Assembly (NCBI GenBank): GCA_021202515.1
Contig: JAJQCW010000042.1
Location: 12,252-59,931 of the forward strand
Direction of reading: 5' to 3'
Origin: Clostridiales bacterium
GTDB lineage: Bacteria; Bacillota; Clostridia; Oscillospirales; Oscillospiraceae
Length of the DNA: 47,680 bases
Positions 36,611 through 45,206 of the stretch are shown here, one piece after another (position 1 is the first letter of the stretch; each line of letters starts with the position of its first letter). The notes below the pieces were generated by a model. It worked only from the letters and a program-made list of their open reading frames with translations, did not search any database and was not told the origin of the DNA. The position numbers and the translations under genes are program-made.

Positions 36611-36755
36611 GATACGACAGAAACAGCGGAGTGTCGCTTGCTGTCGAAGGACGAAAAATCCGATATGGAAAACCTTTTAGATTCGACAAAGATTCAGTAA
36701 AATTTAAAAATAAAACATAAAACCGAACGTATAGAAATTATACGTTCGGTTTTAT
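36611..36755 (+). ncRNA. candidate small RNA between recD2 and pta
   Basis: About 145 nt from the promoter at 36577 to a strong terminator. The 5' part folds as CGACAG (36614-36619)...CTGTCG with an inner AGCG/CGCT stem; the middle is A-rich. An 11-codon ORF (starts at the ATG of ATGGAAAACC, about 36665) has no good SD, so an RNA role is more likely. No known family is recognised. Confidence 0.5.
36718..36755. terminator. bidirectional terminator
   Basis: AAACCGAACGTATA-GAAAT-TATACGTTCGGTTT flanked by A and T runs: a 14-bp perfect stem. It ends the candidate RNA on the plus strand and can end pta on the minus strand. Confidence 0.9.
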
Positions 36756-36770
36756 GTTCGTTTGTTAGAT

Positions 36771-36790
36771 CCGCCCCGTTTTGGGGCGGG
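36771..36790 (-). terminator. hairpin just after pta
   Basis: CCGCCCC-GTTTT-GGGGCGG (7-bp stem) 17 nt after the pta stop on the minus strand. Confidence 0.6.
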
Positions 36791-36806
36791 TCTAAGTATG
36801 CTTTAT

Positions 36807-37799
36807 TTAGTCAGCCAGAGCAGCGGTGATGATGGCCATGGAATAGACCTCCATGCCGTTGCAGCCGCGGGACAGGTCGTTGATGGGGGCGTTCAGGCCC
36901 AGCAGGATGGGGCCGTAGGCGTTGAACTGGCCCAGACGCTGCGCGATCTTGTAACCGATGTTGCCGGAGTTGATGTCGGGGAAGACAAAGACGTTGGCGT
37001 GGCCGGCCACCTTGGAGTCGGGGCACTTGGTATGGGCGACGCTGGGGGAAACGGCGGCGTCGAACTGCAGTTCGCCGTCGATGGCCAGGTTGGGGGCCAT
37101 TTCCTGGGCCAGACGGGTGGCCTCGCGCATCTTGTCCACGTCGGGGTCCTTGCCGGAGCCGTGGGTGGAGAAGCTCAGGAAGGCGACCTTCGGGTCGATG
37201 CCGAAGACCTTGCCGCACTCAGCGCAGTAAATGCCGGTCTCGGCGATCTGCTCGGCGGTGGGGTGGATGTTGATGGCGCAGTCGCCAAAGGCCAGCACTT
37301 CGTTTTCGCCGGAGGCGGAGGCACGGACCAGAATGAAGCAGGAGGACACGCTCTTATAACCGGGCTTGGTCTTGATGATCTGGAGGGCGGGACGGACGGT
37401 GTCCGCGGTGGAATAGGTGGCGCCGCCCAGCAGGGAGTCGGCCACGCCCATCTTCACCAGCATGGTGCCGAAGTAGTTGCCCTTGCGCAGCATGGGGATG
37501 GCCTTTTCGGGGGTCATGCCCTTGCTCTTGCGCAGCTCACAGAACAGGTCCACCATCTCATCGAAGCGCTCGTAGTTGTTGGGGTCGATGATCTGTGCGC
37601 CGCGGACGTTGTAGCCCGCTTCCTCAGCGGCAGCGAATACGTCGTCGGGGTGGCCGATGAGGATGGGGGTCAGGAAGGTGCTTGCCAGCAGACGGGAAGA
37701 AGCCTCCAGAATACGGGGGTCGGTGCCCTCAGTAAAGACGATGGTCTTGGGAGAAGCTTTCAGTTTTTGGATCATTGCGCCGAAGCCGAAGTTAGCCAT
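36807..37799 (-). CDS. pta: phosphate acetyltransferase
   Basis: 330 residues, the short Pta form. Conserved pieces are KTIVFTEGTDPRILEA near the N-terminus, MLVKMGVADSLLGGATYSTADTVRPAL in the middle (LLGGA...TVRPAL), FLSFSTHGSG, and the ending ANVFVFPDINSGNIGYKIAQR and GPILLGLNAPINDLSRG (PDxxxGNIxYK, GPxLxGL). It converts acetyl-CoA to acetyl phosphate for acetate fermentation. The ATG at 37799 has AAGGAGGT 10 nt upstream, and the promoter is at 37865-37893. ackA is not adjacent. Confidence 0.96.
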   Translation of the reverse strand: MANFGFGAMIQKLKASPKTIVFTEGTDPRILEASSRLLASTFLTPILIGHPDDVFAAAEEAGYNVRGAQIIDPNNYERFDEMVDLFCELRKSKGMTPEKAIPMLRKGNYFGTMLVKMGVADSLLGGATYSTADTVRPALQIIKTKPGYKSVSSCFILVRASASGENEVLAFGDCAINIHPTAEQIAETGIYCAECGKVFGIDPKVAFLSFSTHGSGKDPDVDKMREATRLAQEMAPNLAIDGELQFDAAVSPSVAHTKCPDSKVAGHANVFVFPDINSGNIGYKIAQRLGQFNAYGPILLGLNAPINDLSRGCNGMEVYSMAIITAALAD

Positions 37800-37864
37800 T
37801 GTATCAGTTACCTCCTTGGAATTTTCGCGTTTCTCATTGCGCGGGGACACAATTGGATAGTTTT

Positions 37865-37893
37865 ACTTTAGCACGAAGAACGACATTTTGCAA
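37865..37893 (-). promoter_or_regulatory. promoter of pta
   Basis: Minus strand TTGCAA (37888-37893), 17-nt spacer, TGC-TAAAGT (-10 at 37865-37870). The remainder of the 362-nt gap up to 38161 is AT-rich and shows an imperfect hairpin near 37975-38010 but no gene. A TGG-TAAAAT extended -10 at about 38090-38098 may serve the HD gene. Confidence 0.65.
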
Positions 37894-38161
37894 CCCTTTT
37901 TTAGGCACATATTACAGTTTTTAGACAACTTATTTCGTTTCATTTGCAGTATGTTACAAATTTCACAAAGTTAAAGGAAAATTCTTCATCCCGAAGCGGG
38001 TTTTCCCTGCCGAAGAGGACAACATTTGGAACAAAGTGCGCAAAGTGGGGAAATTGCGAAAATAACTCTTTTCCTCTCCCCCTGATGTGTGGTAAAATAG
38101 AAAAATAATCGTATGTATCTCGTTTGTATTTGATTTGTACCGGAAGGGAAGGAACAGACCC

Positions 38162-38743
38162 ATGACCAACAAAGAGGAATTTATTCAGATTTTCAAGGAA
38201 AACATCAAGCGGCCCGGCGCGGAGGAGCTGCTGGACTACCTGGAGAACAAAAGCGACTTCTTCACCGCCCCCGCCTCCGCCCGTTACCACAGCGCCTTTG
38301 AGGGCGGACTGTGCGAGCACAGCCTCAACGTCTACGACTGCCTGGTGGACTACCTGAACCGGCCCCGCGTGCGGGAGGTCTACGAGCTAGACTACTCTGA
38401 CGAGACGGTGGCGCTGGTGGCCCTGTGCCATGACCTGTGCAAAATTGGTTGCTACAAGTCCTCCGTCCGCAACGTGAAGCAGGTGGACGGCAGTTGGCGA
38501 CAGGTCCCCACTTTCCAGTTTGACGACCCTATGCCCTACGGCCATGGGGAAAAGAGCGTCTATATCATCAACGGCTATGTCCGCCTGACACGGGAGGAAG
38601 CCTTCGCCATTCGCTATCACATGGGCTTCTCCGGCCCGGAGGACAACCGGGACGTGGGCAAGGTCTTTGACATGTACCCCCTGGCCTACGCCCTCCACGT
38701 GGCGGACAGCGAGGCCACCTATTTCCTGGAGGGGAAGGACTGA
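38162..38743 (+). CDS. HD-domain hydrolase
   Basis: 193 residues. The metal-binding HD pattern is clear: His53 in CEHSLNVYDC, His90-Asp91 in ALCHDLCKIG, and a later Asp (about 180). The substrate is unknown; relatives are phosphohydrolases acting on nucleotides. The ATG at 38162 has GGAAGG upstream. The next gene starts 2 nt after its stop. Confidence 0.85.
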   Translation: MTNKEEFIQIFKENIKRPGAEELLDYLENKSDFFTAPASARYHSAFEGGLCEHSLNVYDCLVDYLNRPRVREVYELDYSDETVALVALCHDLCKIGCYKSSVRNVKQVDGSWRQVPTFQFDDPMPYGHGEKSVYIINGYVRLTREEAFAIRYHMGFSGPEDNRDVGKVFDMYPLAYALHVADSEATYFLEGKD

Positions 38744-38745
38744 CC

Positions 38746-39237
38746 ATGACCGCCCAAGACTACCAGAGGCTCTCCGCCCCCTTCCGAACCCCCGCCGGGG
38801 AAAAGGGGCTGAACGTGGCCAACTTTATTTTGACCCGGCTGTGTTACGTGGCCTACCCCCTGGCACTCATCGTGCTGGCAGTGCAGAAGGACCCCCGGTT
38901 GCTGCGGTGTGTGCTGGTCCCGGCGATCTCCTTCGCGCTGCTGTCGGTCTACCGGGACCTGCGCAACGCCCCCCGGCCCTATGAGCTGCTGGACATCCGG
39001 CCTCTCATTCACAAGGACAAAAAGGGCAAGAGCTTCCCCAGCCGCCACGTTTTCTCGGTGTTCGTCATCGCTATGACCTTCCTGTGGCTGCGGCCCCTGG
39101 TGGGGGCGGCATTTCTGGCGGTGGGCGTGGCGCTGGCCCTGTGCCGGGTCATCGGCGGGGTCCACTGGCCCAGGGACGTCATCGCCGGAGCGGTGGTAGG
39201 AATCGTCGCCGGAGTTGTGGGATACTGGGTGGTTTGA
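38746..39237 (+). CDS. PAP2-family phosphatase
   Basis: 163 residues with about four membrane helices. The three-part phosphatase signature is present: a basic KDKKGK segment before SFPSRHVFS (PSRH, central His), and RVIGGVHWPRDVIAG (GVHWPRD, nucleophile His). It probably dephosphorylates a lipid phosphate such as undecaprenyl pyrophosphate or phosphatidic acid. SD GGGGAAGG precedes the ATG. Confidence 0.9.
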   Translation: MTAQDYQRLSAPFRTPAGEKGLNVANFILTRLCYVAYPLALIVLAVQKDPRLLRCVLVPAISFALLSVYRDLRNAPRPYELLDIRPLIHKDKKGKSFPSRHVFSVFVIAMTFLWLRPLVGAAFLAVGVALALCRVIGGVHWPRDVIAGAVVGIVAGVVGYWVV

Positions 39238-39293
39238 GGAAACCACTCCCCTGCTGTTTTTGTTGTACTGCTTATGGGAAAGAAGGTGAGCCA

Positions 39294-40763
39294 ATGCCTG
39301 CAAGAACGGAGGAATACTTGCGAAGTGTCGTTCGGGAACTCGTAAAACTTCCTGTGGAGGTAGAGTGGGTAGAATTTAAATGCAATAACAAAGACCCGGA
39401 AAGAATAGCAAAATAAATTTCAGGATTGAGCAATGCAGCCACTTTGTGTGAACGTCCAAACGCATATATTGTCTGGGGTGTTACAGATGATACGCATCAA
39501 ATTGTTGGGACAGAGTTCGAATATCGTAAAGCGCGCAAAGGGAATGAGGAACTGGAAGCATGGCTTACCAGAATGATCAACCCGAAAGTCAGTTTCTATT
39601 TCCATGATGTGTTTATGGAAAACGGGAACAAGGTCACTCTGCTTGAAATTCCATGTGCAGAAAAAGAACCGGTCAAGTTCGGTTCCCACGCAATGATTCG
39701 AATCGGCAGTAATTTGAAGCCGCTGGTTGAGTATCCAGAAAAAGAGAAGGAGCTTTGGAAACGGTTTGATACTACGATTTTTGAACTTCGCACAGCAAGG
39801 GAGAATGTCTCTGAGGATAATGTAATACGCTTGCTGGATTTTTCGAGGTATTACGATACAATGCAGCTTCCGATACCTGGAAATCGTGAAAGCATTATGG
39901 ATGATTTCTGCCATGAAAAATTTCTGAAAAAGAACGACGCCGGAAATTATGATGTCACGAATCTCGGTGTTCTCATGATTGGAAAAAACATCAAAGAGTT
40001 TGAAACACTGATGAAACGGGCGGTCAGGGTGATTCGATATAAGAATACGGACCGTTTGGATGGAATCAGTGAGAAAGAGTTTGTTTCAGGATACGCTTTT
40101 TCTCATGAGGAAATTGTACAATATATCATGGCAGTGATTCCGCAGGAAGAAGTGATAGAAGGCTCTGTGCGCCGCTCCGTCTATGCGTTTCCTGAAATCG
40201 CAATTCGGGAATTACTTGCGAATATTATGATTCACCAGTCATTGGAACAGCGCGGTACAAGTCCAATGGTGGAAATTTTCAGTAACCGGATCGAGTTTTC
40301 TAATACCGGTGCGCCTTTGGTAGATGTTAATCGTATGGTAGATACCGTACCGATTTCGAGAAATGAGAACATGGCAGGTTTTATGCACAAATGCGGCATC
40401 TGCGAAGAACGTGGAAGTGGATACGACAAAGTGATTCGCTCTACGGGGAAAAATAAGCTGCTCGCACCGATGATTATTAACCAGAGTAACCAGTTTACAA
40501 AAGCGGTCCTGTTTTCAAAAATACCGTTTGATATGATCACAAAAGAGGATCGAATCCGCACATGCTACATGCAGGCATGTTTGGCATATGTGGAATTTGG
40601 CTCCATCAGCAACTCAGATGTAAGAGAGCTGTTTGACCTGGGAGATAAAGACAAGGTGAAAGCCTCGAGAATTATAAAAGATACCATGACAGCAGGACTG
40701 ATAAAACCGCTGGACCCGGATGCTGCACCAAGATATAGGAAGTATATTCCTGTGTGGGCGTGA
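39294..40763 (+). pseudogene. AlbA_2/Schlafen-like putative DNA-binding and ATP-binding protein, in-frame stop
   Basis: Two segments in the same frame are split by one TAA at 39414-39416. The first gives WVEFKCNNKDPERIAK and the second continues ISGLSNAATL. This is the AlbA_2 core (EFK...IxKxISxLxN), so the stop most likely replaced a Tyr codon. The rest (about 445 residues) has the usual GHKL-like C-terminal part: PEIAIRELLANIMIHQSLEQ, VEIFSNRIEFSNTG and GICEERGSGYDKVI. Codon use is much more AT-rich than its neighbours, pointing to recent transfer. Two 20-nt direct repeats follow. A shorter product from an internal start is possible. Confidence 0.8.
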
Positions 40764-40764
40764 G

Positions 40765-40881
40765 TTAAGTTTCACTAAGTTTCAATATTTGTGGGAAAGG
40801 GGCTTGCATTTCGCTAAAAATAGACTGCCATAAGCGATTTAGCAGCTATGATGCCTGATTTTTAAGTTTCACTAAGTTTCA
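40765..40881. repeat. 20-nt direct repeat, two copies 97 nt apart
   Basis: TTAAGTTTCACTAAGTTTCA at 40765-40784 and again at 40862-40881. Each copy is itself two AAGTTTCA words. The first touches the stop region of the broken AlbA-like gene. Nothing else is seen in this AT-rich gap. Confidence 0.85.
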
Positions 40882-40943
40882 TCCACGCAAATTTGAGAGA
40901 AGTACGAAAAACACTATGGCCATTTTACCGGAGGAGGAACACG

Positions 40944-41489
40944 ATGGAGCTGAAAGAAACCAAGGTGGAAAGCACCTATTATTACAAGGGTAAAATCATC
41001 AACATGAAGGTGGACGACGTTCGCCTGCCCGACGGCCAGATGGCCAAGCGGGAGGAAGTGGAGCACCCTGGCGGCTGCGCCATCGCCGCCCTGACGCCGG
41101 AGAACGAACTGCTGCTGGTGCGGCAGTTCCGCTACGCCTACCAGGAGGAGATTTTGGAGATCCCCGCCGGGAAGCTGGAGAAGGGGGAGGACCCCTTCGC
41201 GGCCATGAAACGGGAGCTGGAGGAAGAGACCGGCTGCGTCTCCAACACCTTCATCTACCTGGGGACCTGCTACCCCACCCCCGGTTATACCAACGAGCTG
41301 CTGCGCATCTGGGCCTGCCGGGTGACTACCAACATTGGGCAGCACCTGGACGCGGATGAGTTCCTGGAGGTGGAGCGCATCCCCCTGGACAAGGCGGTGG
41401 AGATGGTGATGAACAACGAGCTGCCCGACGCCAAGACTCAAATTGGCATCCTAAAGACCGCCAATCTGGTGCGAGAGGGTAAGTTATAA
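40944..41489 (+). CDS. NUDIX hydrolase, ADP-ribose pyrophosphatase type
   Basis: 181 residues. The NUDIX box reads GKLEKGED...KRELEEETG (G-x5-E-x7-RELxEEtG, about 78-100). The region TCYPTPGYTNE downstream, with its Pro-Gly-x-x-x-Glu, is typical of ADP-ribose pyrophosphatases (NudF-like). It hydrolyses ADP-ribose or similar nucleoside diphosphates. SD GGAGGAGG precedes the ATG at 40944. It may be functionally linked to the ADP-ribosylglycohydrolase three genes on. Confidence 0.93.
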   Translation: MELKETKVESTYYYKGKIINMKVDDVRLPDGQMAKREEVEHPGGCAIAALTPENELLLVRQFRYAYQEEILEIPAGKLEKGEDPFAAMKRELEEETGCVSNTFIYLGTCYPTPGYTNELLRIWACRVTTNIGQHLDADEFLEVERIPLDKAVEMVMNNELPDAKTQIGILKTANLVREGKL

Positions 41490-41545
41490 CCCAATTCGCT
41501 GGCCCTGAAAAAATTGAGTGTTAATCCACAAACTGAGGTGTTGTT

Positions 41546-42496
41546 ATGCAGCCTTCCTTTTTCTGTATCGGGTTTCAAAAGTGTGGCACCACCACTCTGT
41601 TCGATCTGCTGGAGCAGCACCGGGGTATTGCTCTCCCCCGGGACGTGAAAGAGCCGATGTATTACCGCGCCCCGGCGGTGCTGCGCTTTGGTGGCAACCG
41701 CTACTATCAGTGGCGCTATTTCTCTCACATCCCGGCTGATGACAAGCGCATGGTGGGAGAGGTCAACGCCGGGCTGAGCTATTGCCACTGCGCCCAACTG
41801 CTGAAGGAGAACTTCCCGCCGGAGACCAAGCTGATTTTTATGATGCGCAACCCGGTGAACCGGGCCTGGTCCGCCTATAAGTTCTTTGTGGCGCTGGGAT
41901 TCCTGCCTATGTCGGTGACGAAGGACGACCTGGAGCGGGGCCACGCCGCCGCCTTTGACCGCTATGTGCGGCAGGTGCTGGGGGACCCCAAACAGCGGGG
42001 GAAAATCATGCAGCGGCGGCTGAAATACCTGGTCTTTTCCCAGGGGAACTACGACACCTGCATCGGGGAATTTGACGATTATTTTCCCAACAGGAAATAC
42101 ATTCTCTTTGAGGAGTTTATCAAGAACCAGAAGAGCGTCTGTGAGGATCTGTACGACTTTTTGGGCGTGGAGCCAGACGAGAGCATCCAGTACGGCATTA
42201 AGGCCAACGAGACTCACCGGGCCGCCGCAAGCCCGCTGCGGGCGCGGATCAGGAATATCATCAAGGGCGGCGATTACTTCTTTGACGAATTCATCGGGAT
42301 GCGGTGCTGGGCGCCGTCGGTCTATGGGGCGTATCACAAGCTCACCCGGCACCTGTACCACACCTGCACGGTGGAGGACACGGACAAGTCCAAAATGCTG
42401 CCGGAGACCCGAAAGCTGCTGGAGGACTACTACCGTGAGGAAAAAGAGCGGCTGGAGAAGAGAATGCAGCGGGATTTGAGCGACATTTGGTTTTAA
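41546..42496 (+). CDS. PAPS-dependent sulfotransferase domain protein
   Basis: 316 residues. The 5'-phosphosulfate loop is GFQKCGTTTLFDLL (9-22). The 3'-phosphate-binding motif is RNPVNRAWSAYKF (Arg101, Ser109). Both are diagnostic for cytosolic/Golgi-type sulfotransferases using PAPS. The acceptor cannot be deduced. SD GAGGTG lies about 7 nt before the ATG. The APS kinase encoded two genes on would supply PAPS. No signal peptide, so it is cytoplasmic. Confidence 0.9.
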   Translation: MQPSFFCIGFQKCGTTTLFDLLEQHRGIALPRDVKEPMYYRAPAVLRFGGNRYYQWRYFSHIPADDKRMVGEVNAGLSYCHCAQLLKENFPPETKLIFMMRNPVNRAWSAYKFFVALGFLPMSVTKDDLERGHAAAFDRYVRQVLGDPKQRGKIMQRRLKYLVFSQGNYDTCIGEFDDYFPNRKYILFEEFIKNQKSVCEDLYDFLGVEPDESIQYGIKANETHRAAASPLRARIRNIIKGGDYFFDEFIGMRCWAPSVYGAYHKLTRHLYHTCTVEDTDKSKMLPETRKLLEDYYREEKERLEKRMQRDLSDIWF

Positions 42497-42508
42497 GGCG
42501 GTGGAATC

Positions 42509-43372
42509 ATGGCAGAGCAAAACAGGACCCGAATGTTGGGCGCGATTTGCGGCGATATGGCGGGTTCTGTCTACGAATTTCATAACATCAAGCGCGTTCT
42601 CACCGAGGACCGGTTGATTCAGGGACGCGCCCGGTTCACCGACGATTCCGTGATGACCCTGGCGGTGGCCGTCGGCCTGAAAAACGGTCTGCAAAAGTGC
42701 GGCAAGCGCACCGGTTTTACTTTTGAGGACGAGACTGTCATTCGGGAGGAAGTGCAGCGCTCTATGCAGGTTTACGGCCGCCGGTATCCCCATGCGGGCT
42801 ATGGCGGCTCCTTCTTCCGCTGGCTGGCCAGCTCCGACCCCATACCCTACAATAGCTGGGGCAACGGCTCCGCTATGCGGGCCTCCTACGCGGGCTGGGT
42901 TGCTCAGACCCCGGAAGACGCGGAGCTGCTGGGGCGGCTCTCGGCGGAGGTCACCCACAACCACCCGGAGGGTATCAAGGGTGCAGTGGCCGTGTCCGGC
43001 GGCATTTTCACTTTGCTGCACAGCGAGGGCGAAGATGTGGCAGCACGGAAGGAGGAACTGGCCCGCTACGAGGCCCGGCACTACGATTTGGGCTTTACCT
43101 TGGACGAAATTCGACCTGGTTATCAGTACGATATTTCCTGCCAGGGGTCTGTCCCCCAGGCGATTCGGGCCTTTTTGGAGGGCAGCAGCTATGCGGAGGT
43201 CATCGCCCTGGCCATCTCCATCGGCGGGGACAGCGACACCATCGCCGCCATTGCCGGGAGCCTGGCGGAAGCGGTCTATCCCATCCCGGCACAGATGCAG
43301 GAACGGGCATTGGCGCGGCTGGACGACACATTCAAGCAGGATTTGAAAATCGCAGTTGATTTTTTGAAATGA
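42509..43372 (+). CDS. ADP-ribosylglycohydrolase family protein
   Basis: 287 residues of the DraG/ARH fold. Metal-binding signatures are GAICGDMAGS (11-20), FTDDSVMTLAV (Thr-Asp-Asp-Ser, 44-47), NGSAMRA, HNHPEGIKGA and GGDSDTIAAIAG (about 235-246). Such enzymes remove ADP-ribose from proteins or other acceptors. It lies 12 nt after the sulfotransferase and 52 nt before cysC, so it is probably in one operon. The true substrate is not known. Confidence 0.92.
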   Translation: MAEQNRTRMLGAICGDMAGSVYEFHNIKRVLTEDRLIQGRARFTDDSVMTLAVAVGLKNGLQKCGKRTGFTFEDETVIREEVQRSMQVYGRRYPHAGYGGSFFRWLASSDPIPYNSWGNGSAMRASYAGWVAQTPEDAELLGRLSAEVTHNHPEGIKGAVAVSGGIFTLLHSEGEDVAARKEELARYEARHYDLGFTLDEIRPGYQYDISCQGSVPQAIRAFLEGSSYAEVIALAISIGGDSDTIAAIAGSLAEAVYPIPAQMQERALARLDDTFKQDLKIAVDFLK

Positions 43373-43424
43373 CGAATGACGGTAGAAATACCGCCTGAAA
43401 CGAATTGTTTAAGGGGGATTTTTT

Positions 43425-44039
43425 ATGGTCAATCAACCGGTGAAAGGAAACAGCGGCCCGCAGGACCGCAACCTGGTCTGGCAGGAGCAGAAGGTCACGT
43501 ATGAGGACCGGTGCCGGGTGCTGGGGCAGAAGGGCGGCGTGTTCTGGCTGACAGGGCTTTCGGGCAGCGGAAAGAGCACCATCGCCGTGGAGTGCGAGCG
43601 GCGGCTGAACGCCCTAGGGTACAAGGTCTACCTGCTGGACGGAGACAACATCCGCCACGGCATCAATTCCGACCTTGGATTTACGGACGCGGACCGGAAC
43701 GAGAACATCCGGCGCATCATGCACATTGCCCACCTCTTTGCCGATGCAGGTATCATCACCCTGGTCAGCTTTATCACGCCCTTCGCCGACATGCGGCGGG
43801 ACGCCCGGGACTGCATTGGAGAGCCATTCCACGAGATTTACGTCAAAGCCAGCCTGGAGACCTGCCAGGAGCGGGACCCCAAGGGGCTGTATCAGAAGAA
43901 CATCGCCAACTTCACCGGCAAGGACAGCGCCTATGAGCCGCCCAGCTGCCCGGAGCTGGTGTTGGACACAGAGACGCTCACCGTCAGTCAGTGCGCGGAC
44001 CGGCTGATGGGGCTGGTGTTCCGCAGTTGCCAGTTGTGA
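43425..44039 (+). CDS. cysC: adenylyl-sulfate kinase
   Basis: 204 residues. The P-loop is GLSGSGKST (44-52). It is followed by LLDGDNIRHGINSDLGF (DGDNxRxGxNxDLGF), the VSFITPFADMRRDAR stretch and the lid region DPKGLYQKN, all standard for APS kinase. It phosphorylates APS to PAPS. No ATP sulfurylase or PAPS reductase gene is nearby; with a sulfotransferase two genes upstream, PAPS is probably used for sulfonation rather than assimilation. SD AAGGGGG precedes the ATG. Confidence 0.96.
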   Translation: MVNQPVKGNSGPQDRNLVWQEQKVTYEDRCRVLGQKGGVFWLTGLSGSGKSTIAVECERRLNALGYKVYLLDGDNIRHGINSDLGFTDADRNENIRRIMHIAHLFADAGIITLVSFITPFADMRRDARDCIGEPFHEIYVKASLETCQERDPKGLYQKNIANFTGKDSAYEPPSCPELVLDTETLTVSQCADRLMGLVFRSCQL

Positions 44040-44941
44040 GCGCTGTGGAATACGAAACCAACGTCTTTCGCTGTGACCTCTGCCCCCGCCGCTGCAACGC
44101 CCTGCGGATAGAGACAGAGGGCCGGGGCTTCTGCGGGATGCCCAGCCAGCCCCGGCTGGCCCGCGCTGCCCTCCACCAGTGGGAGGAACCGCCCGTCTCC
44201 GGTACGCGGGGGTCTGGGGCGGTGTTTTTCTCTGGCTGCACTCTGCGGTGTGTCTTTTGCCAGAACGAACCCATTAGCCATCAGGGGCTGGGCAAAACCG
44301 TCACCGTCTCCCGCCTGCGGGAGATTTTCGGGGAGCTGATAGCGCAGGGCGCTCATAACGTCAACCTGGTCTCCCCTACGCCCTACGCCCACGTCATCGC
44401 GCAGACGCTGGAGCAGCCCGTTGGCGTCCCCGTGGTGTGGAACACTGGCGGCTACGAACGGGTGGAGACCCTGCGGATGCTGGAGGGCAAGGTGGACGTC
44501 TACCTGCCCGACCTGAAATACCTGGACCCGGAGAAGGCCGCCCGGTACTCCGGCGCGGCGGACTATCCCCAGCGGGCGACAGAGGCCATTTTAGAGATGT
44601 ACCGTCAGGTGGGACCGGTGGAGTTGGACGAAAACGGCTTGATTCGCCGGGGGCTTATCATCCGACACCTGATTTTACCCGGCCAGGTGCGGGAGGCCAA
44701 GGCTGTGATGGATTGGGTCAGCGAGCAGTTTCCCCCTGGGTCGGTGCTGTTTTCGCTGATGAGCCAATACGTCCCTCTGGGCCGGGTGGCGGACTTCCCG
44801 GAGATCAACCGTCCCCTGCGCAAAGGAGAGGCCAAATCTGCGGCGGACTATATGGCCAACCTGGGGCTGAACGGGTTCACCCAGGAGCAGGACGCCGCCA
44901 GCGCCCGGTATGTGCCGAACTTCGACTTGACCGGGGTGTAG
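44036..44941 (+). CDS. PflX-like radical SAM protein (COG1313)
   Basis: 301 residues. The radical SAM motif is SGCTLRCVFCQN (CxxxCxxC), preceded by an N-terminal Cys cluster CDLCPRRCNA that is typical of COG1313 proteins related to pyruvate formate-lyase activating enzymes. Later landmarks are WNTGGYE, VDVYLPDLKY and RHLILPG. The GTG at 44036 is chosen because it overlaps the cysC stop (GTGA) and the homologous region starts just after it. The substrate is unknown. Confidence 0.9.
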   Translation: MSAVEYETNVFRCDLCPRRCNALRIETEGRGFCGMPSQPRLARAALHQWEEPPVSGTRGSGAVFFSGCTLRCVFCQNEPISHQGLGKTVTVSRLREIFGELIAQGAHNVNLVSPTPYAHVIAQTLEQPVGVPVVWNTGGYERVETLRMLEGKVDVYLPDLKYLDPEKAARYSGAADYPQRATEAILEMYRQVGPVELDENGLIRRGLIIRHLILPGQVREAKAVMDWVSEQFPPGSVLFSLMSQYVPLGRVADFPEINRPLRKGEAKSAADYMANLGLNGFTQEQDAASARYVPNFDLTGV

Positions 44942-45101
44942 TTCAAAATTTCTTCGCAATTTCTTCTCAATTTGTCCATCACCTCCCTTTCGTTCTTTGC
45001 TATTCTATACTTGCAGCAAGCGAACAGGGCAACGCGAACTGCACCAACTGTTTTTCATTTTTTCTCCTTTCTTTTCTCTCTCTTTTTCTCCCAAAAAAAG
45101 G

Positions 45102-45131
45102 CCGCCGGACGGAAGTCCGGCGGTTCTTTTT
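45102..45131 (+). terminator. terminator, copy 1 of a duplicated sequence
   Basis: CCGCCGGAC-GGAA-GTCCGGCGG followed by TTCTTTTT. A 31-nt identical copy lies at 45378-45410. It ends the operon with the PflX-like gene. Confidence 0.9.
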
Positions 45132-45206
45132 GTAGTCGAGGTATTTAATAAGTCAGCTCCAACAGATTTTAGTGTAACGAAAGGTTATAGAAGCCCTCCG
45201 CAGGAG

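Noticed and set aside
36665-36700. 11-codon ORF within the candidate small RNA
   Set aside because: No properly spaced SD and too short to judge; treated as chance within a non-coding transcript.
40765-40881. CRISPR array
   Set aside because: Only two repeat copies, AT-rich and internally repetitive, with no cas genes anywhere in the window.
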